In this document: positions 63,700 through 64,000 of the stretch, one piece after another
Layout: each line of letters begins with the position of its first letter
Position numbering within the stretch: position 1 is the stretch's first letter
Position numbers and translations under genes: made by a program
Source: Pieris napi
Taxonomy: Eukaryota; Arthropoda; Insecta; Lepidoptera; Pieridae
NCBI RefSeq assembly: GCF_905475465.1
Contig: NC_062243.1
Location: 2,923,501 to 2,987,500, forward strand
Direction of reading: 5' to 3'
DNA: 64,000 bases
Notes under the pieces: generated by a model
Databases searched by the model: none
What the model saw: only the letters and a program-made list of their open reading frames with translations
What the model was told of the DNA's origin: nothing

Positions 63700-64000
63700 T
63701 ACTTAGTCTAAGGTCTACCCCCAATAGGGTGGTAGCCGTGTCAATAATATATTATTTAAATACAATAATTTAAATTATCCAATAAAACTTATTCTAGGGT
63801 CTACTCCCAATAGGGTAGTAGCCGTGTCAGTAAATTATTATTTATATACAAAATTTAAATCTACAATAAAACTTATTTTAGGGTCTACTCCCAATAGGGT
63901 AGTAGCCTTGTCAGTAAAATATTTTTATATACAAAATTTAAATCTACAATAAAACTTATTTTAGGGTCTACTCCCAATAGGGTAGTAGCCGTGTCAATAT
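63700..64000 (-). repeat. Copy B 5' leader tandem repeat
   Basis: At least three full units and the start of a fourth (each with CTACTCCCAATAGGGTAGTA on the plus strand and CAATAAAACTTATTTTAGGG). Unit length is about 80 bp. Copy A has only two before its GC-rich leader begins, so the array varies in copy number between copies. Confidence 0.8.

Larger units (their letters stand above)
58161..64000 (-). mobile_element. R1-group LINE with RNase H, copy B (5' end beyond window)
   Basis: Second copy in the same orientation. It starts with 43 A at its 3' end, then 3' UTR, ORF2 and ORF1. The leader repeats continue past 64000, so the 5' end is not seen. It differs from copy A by scattered substitutions and small indels, so it is a separate insertion or an old duplicate. 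Both ORFs are intact. Confidence 0.88.

Overview
The window is insect nuclear DNA, most likely from a moth or butterfly. It is AT-rich and dense in tRNA-derived SINEs and LINE fragments of types common in Lepidoptera. It carries the arthropod telomere repeat TTAGG, and R1-group retroelements of the SART/TRAS kind sit in that repeat.

Left part (1-31,300). The one host gene I can reconstruct lies on the minus strand at 8186-1906. Eight exons with matching splice phases encode a 415-residue protein that follows the pyruvate kinase fold. It lacks the B domain and has lost the catalytic residues at every position I could align, so it looks like a pseudoenzyme. The rest of this part is non-coding or unrecognised. 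It holds at least eight tRNA-derived SINE copies, LINE 3' ends, a hAT MITE with an 8-bp duplication, a pair of related MITEs, two PIF/Harbinger-type elements with TTA/TAA duplications and a mariner remnant. A few short open stretches with splice-like edges are listed at low confidence.

Right part (31,313-64,000). A satellite of roughly 115-147 bp per unit contains short runs of TTAGG and has been invaded repeatedly. A BEL/Pao LTR element (31435-44184, 5-bp duplication GTTAG) carries a degenerate gag-pol and a baculovirus-F-like envelope region. Its left LTR is split by a LINE (31613-36010) that has an L1-type ORF1 and a frameshifted ORF2. A SART-like R1-group LINE with two intact ORFs (about 44842-51204) has a 14-bp duplication of variant telomeric repeat. 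Two copies of another R1-group LINE with an RNase H domain lie head to tail on the minus strand (51327-58148, and 58161 past the window end). Both join the same telomere-like 12-mer at the same position.

Order of events: the satellite came first, then BEL, SART-like and R1-like elements entered it. The LINE entered the BEL LTR later. LTR divergence of about 2% and intact ORFs in the SART-like and R1-like elements point to recent activity. The setting resembles a subtelomere or a retroelement-rich heterochromatic block, but the window alone cannot prove its chromosomal position.
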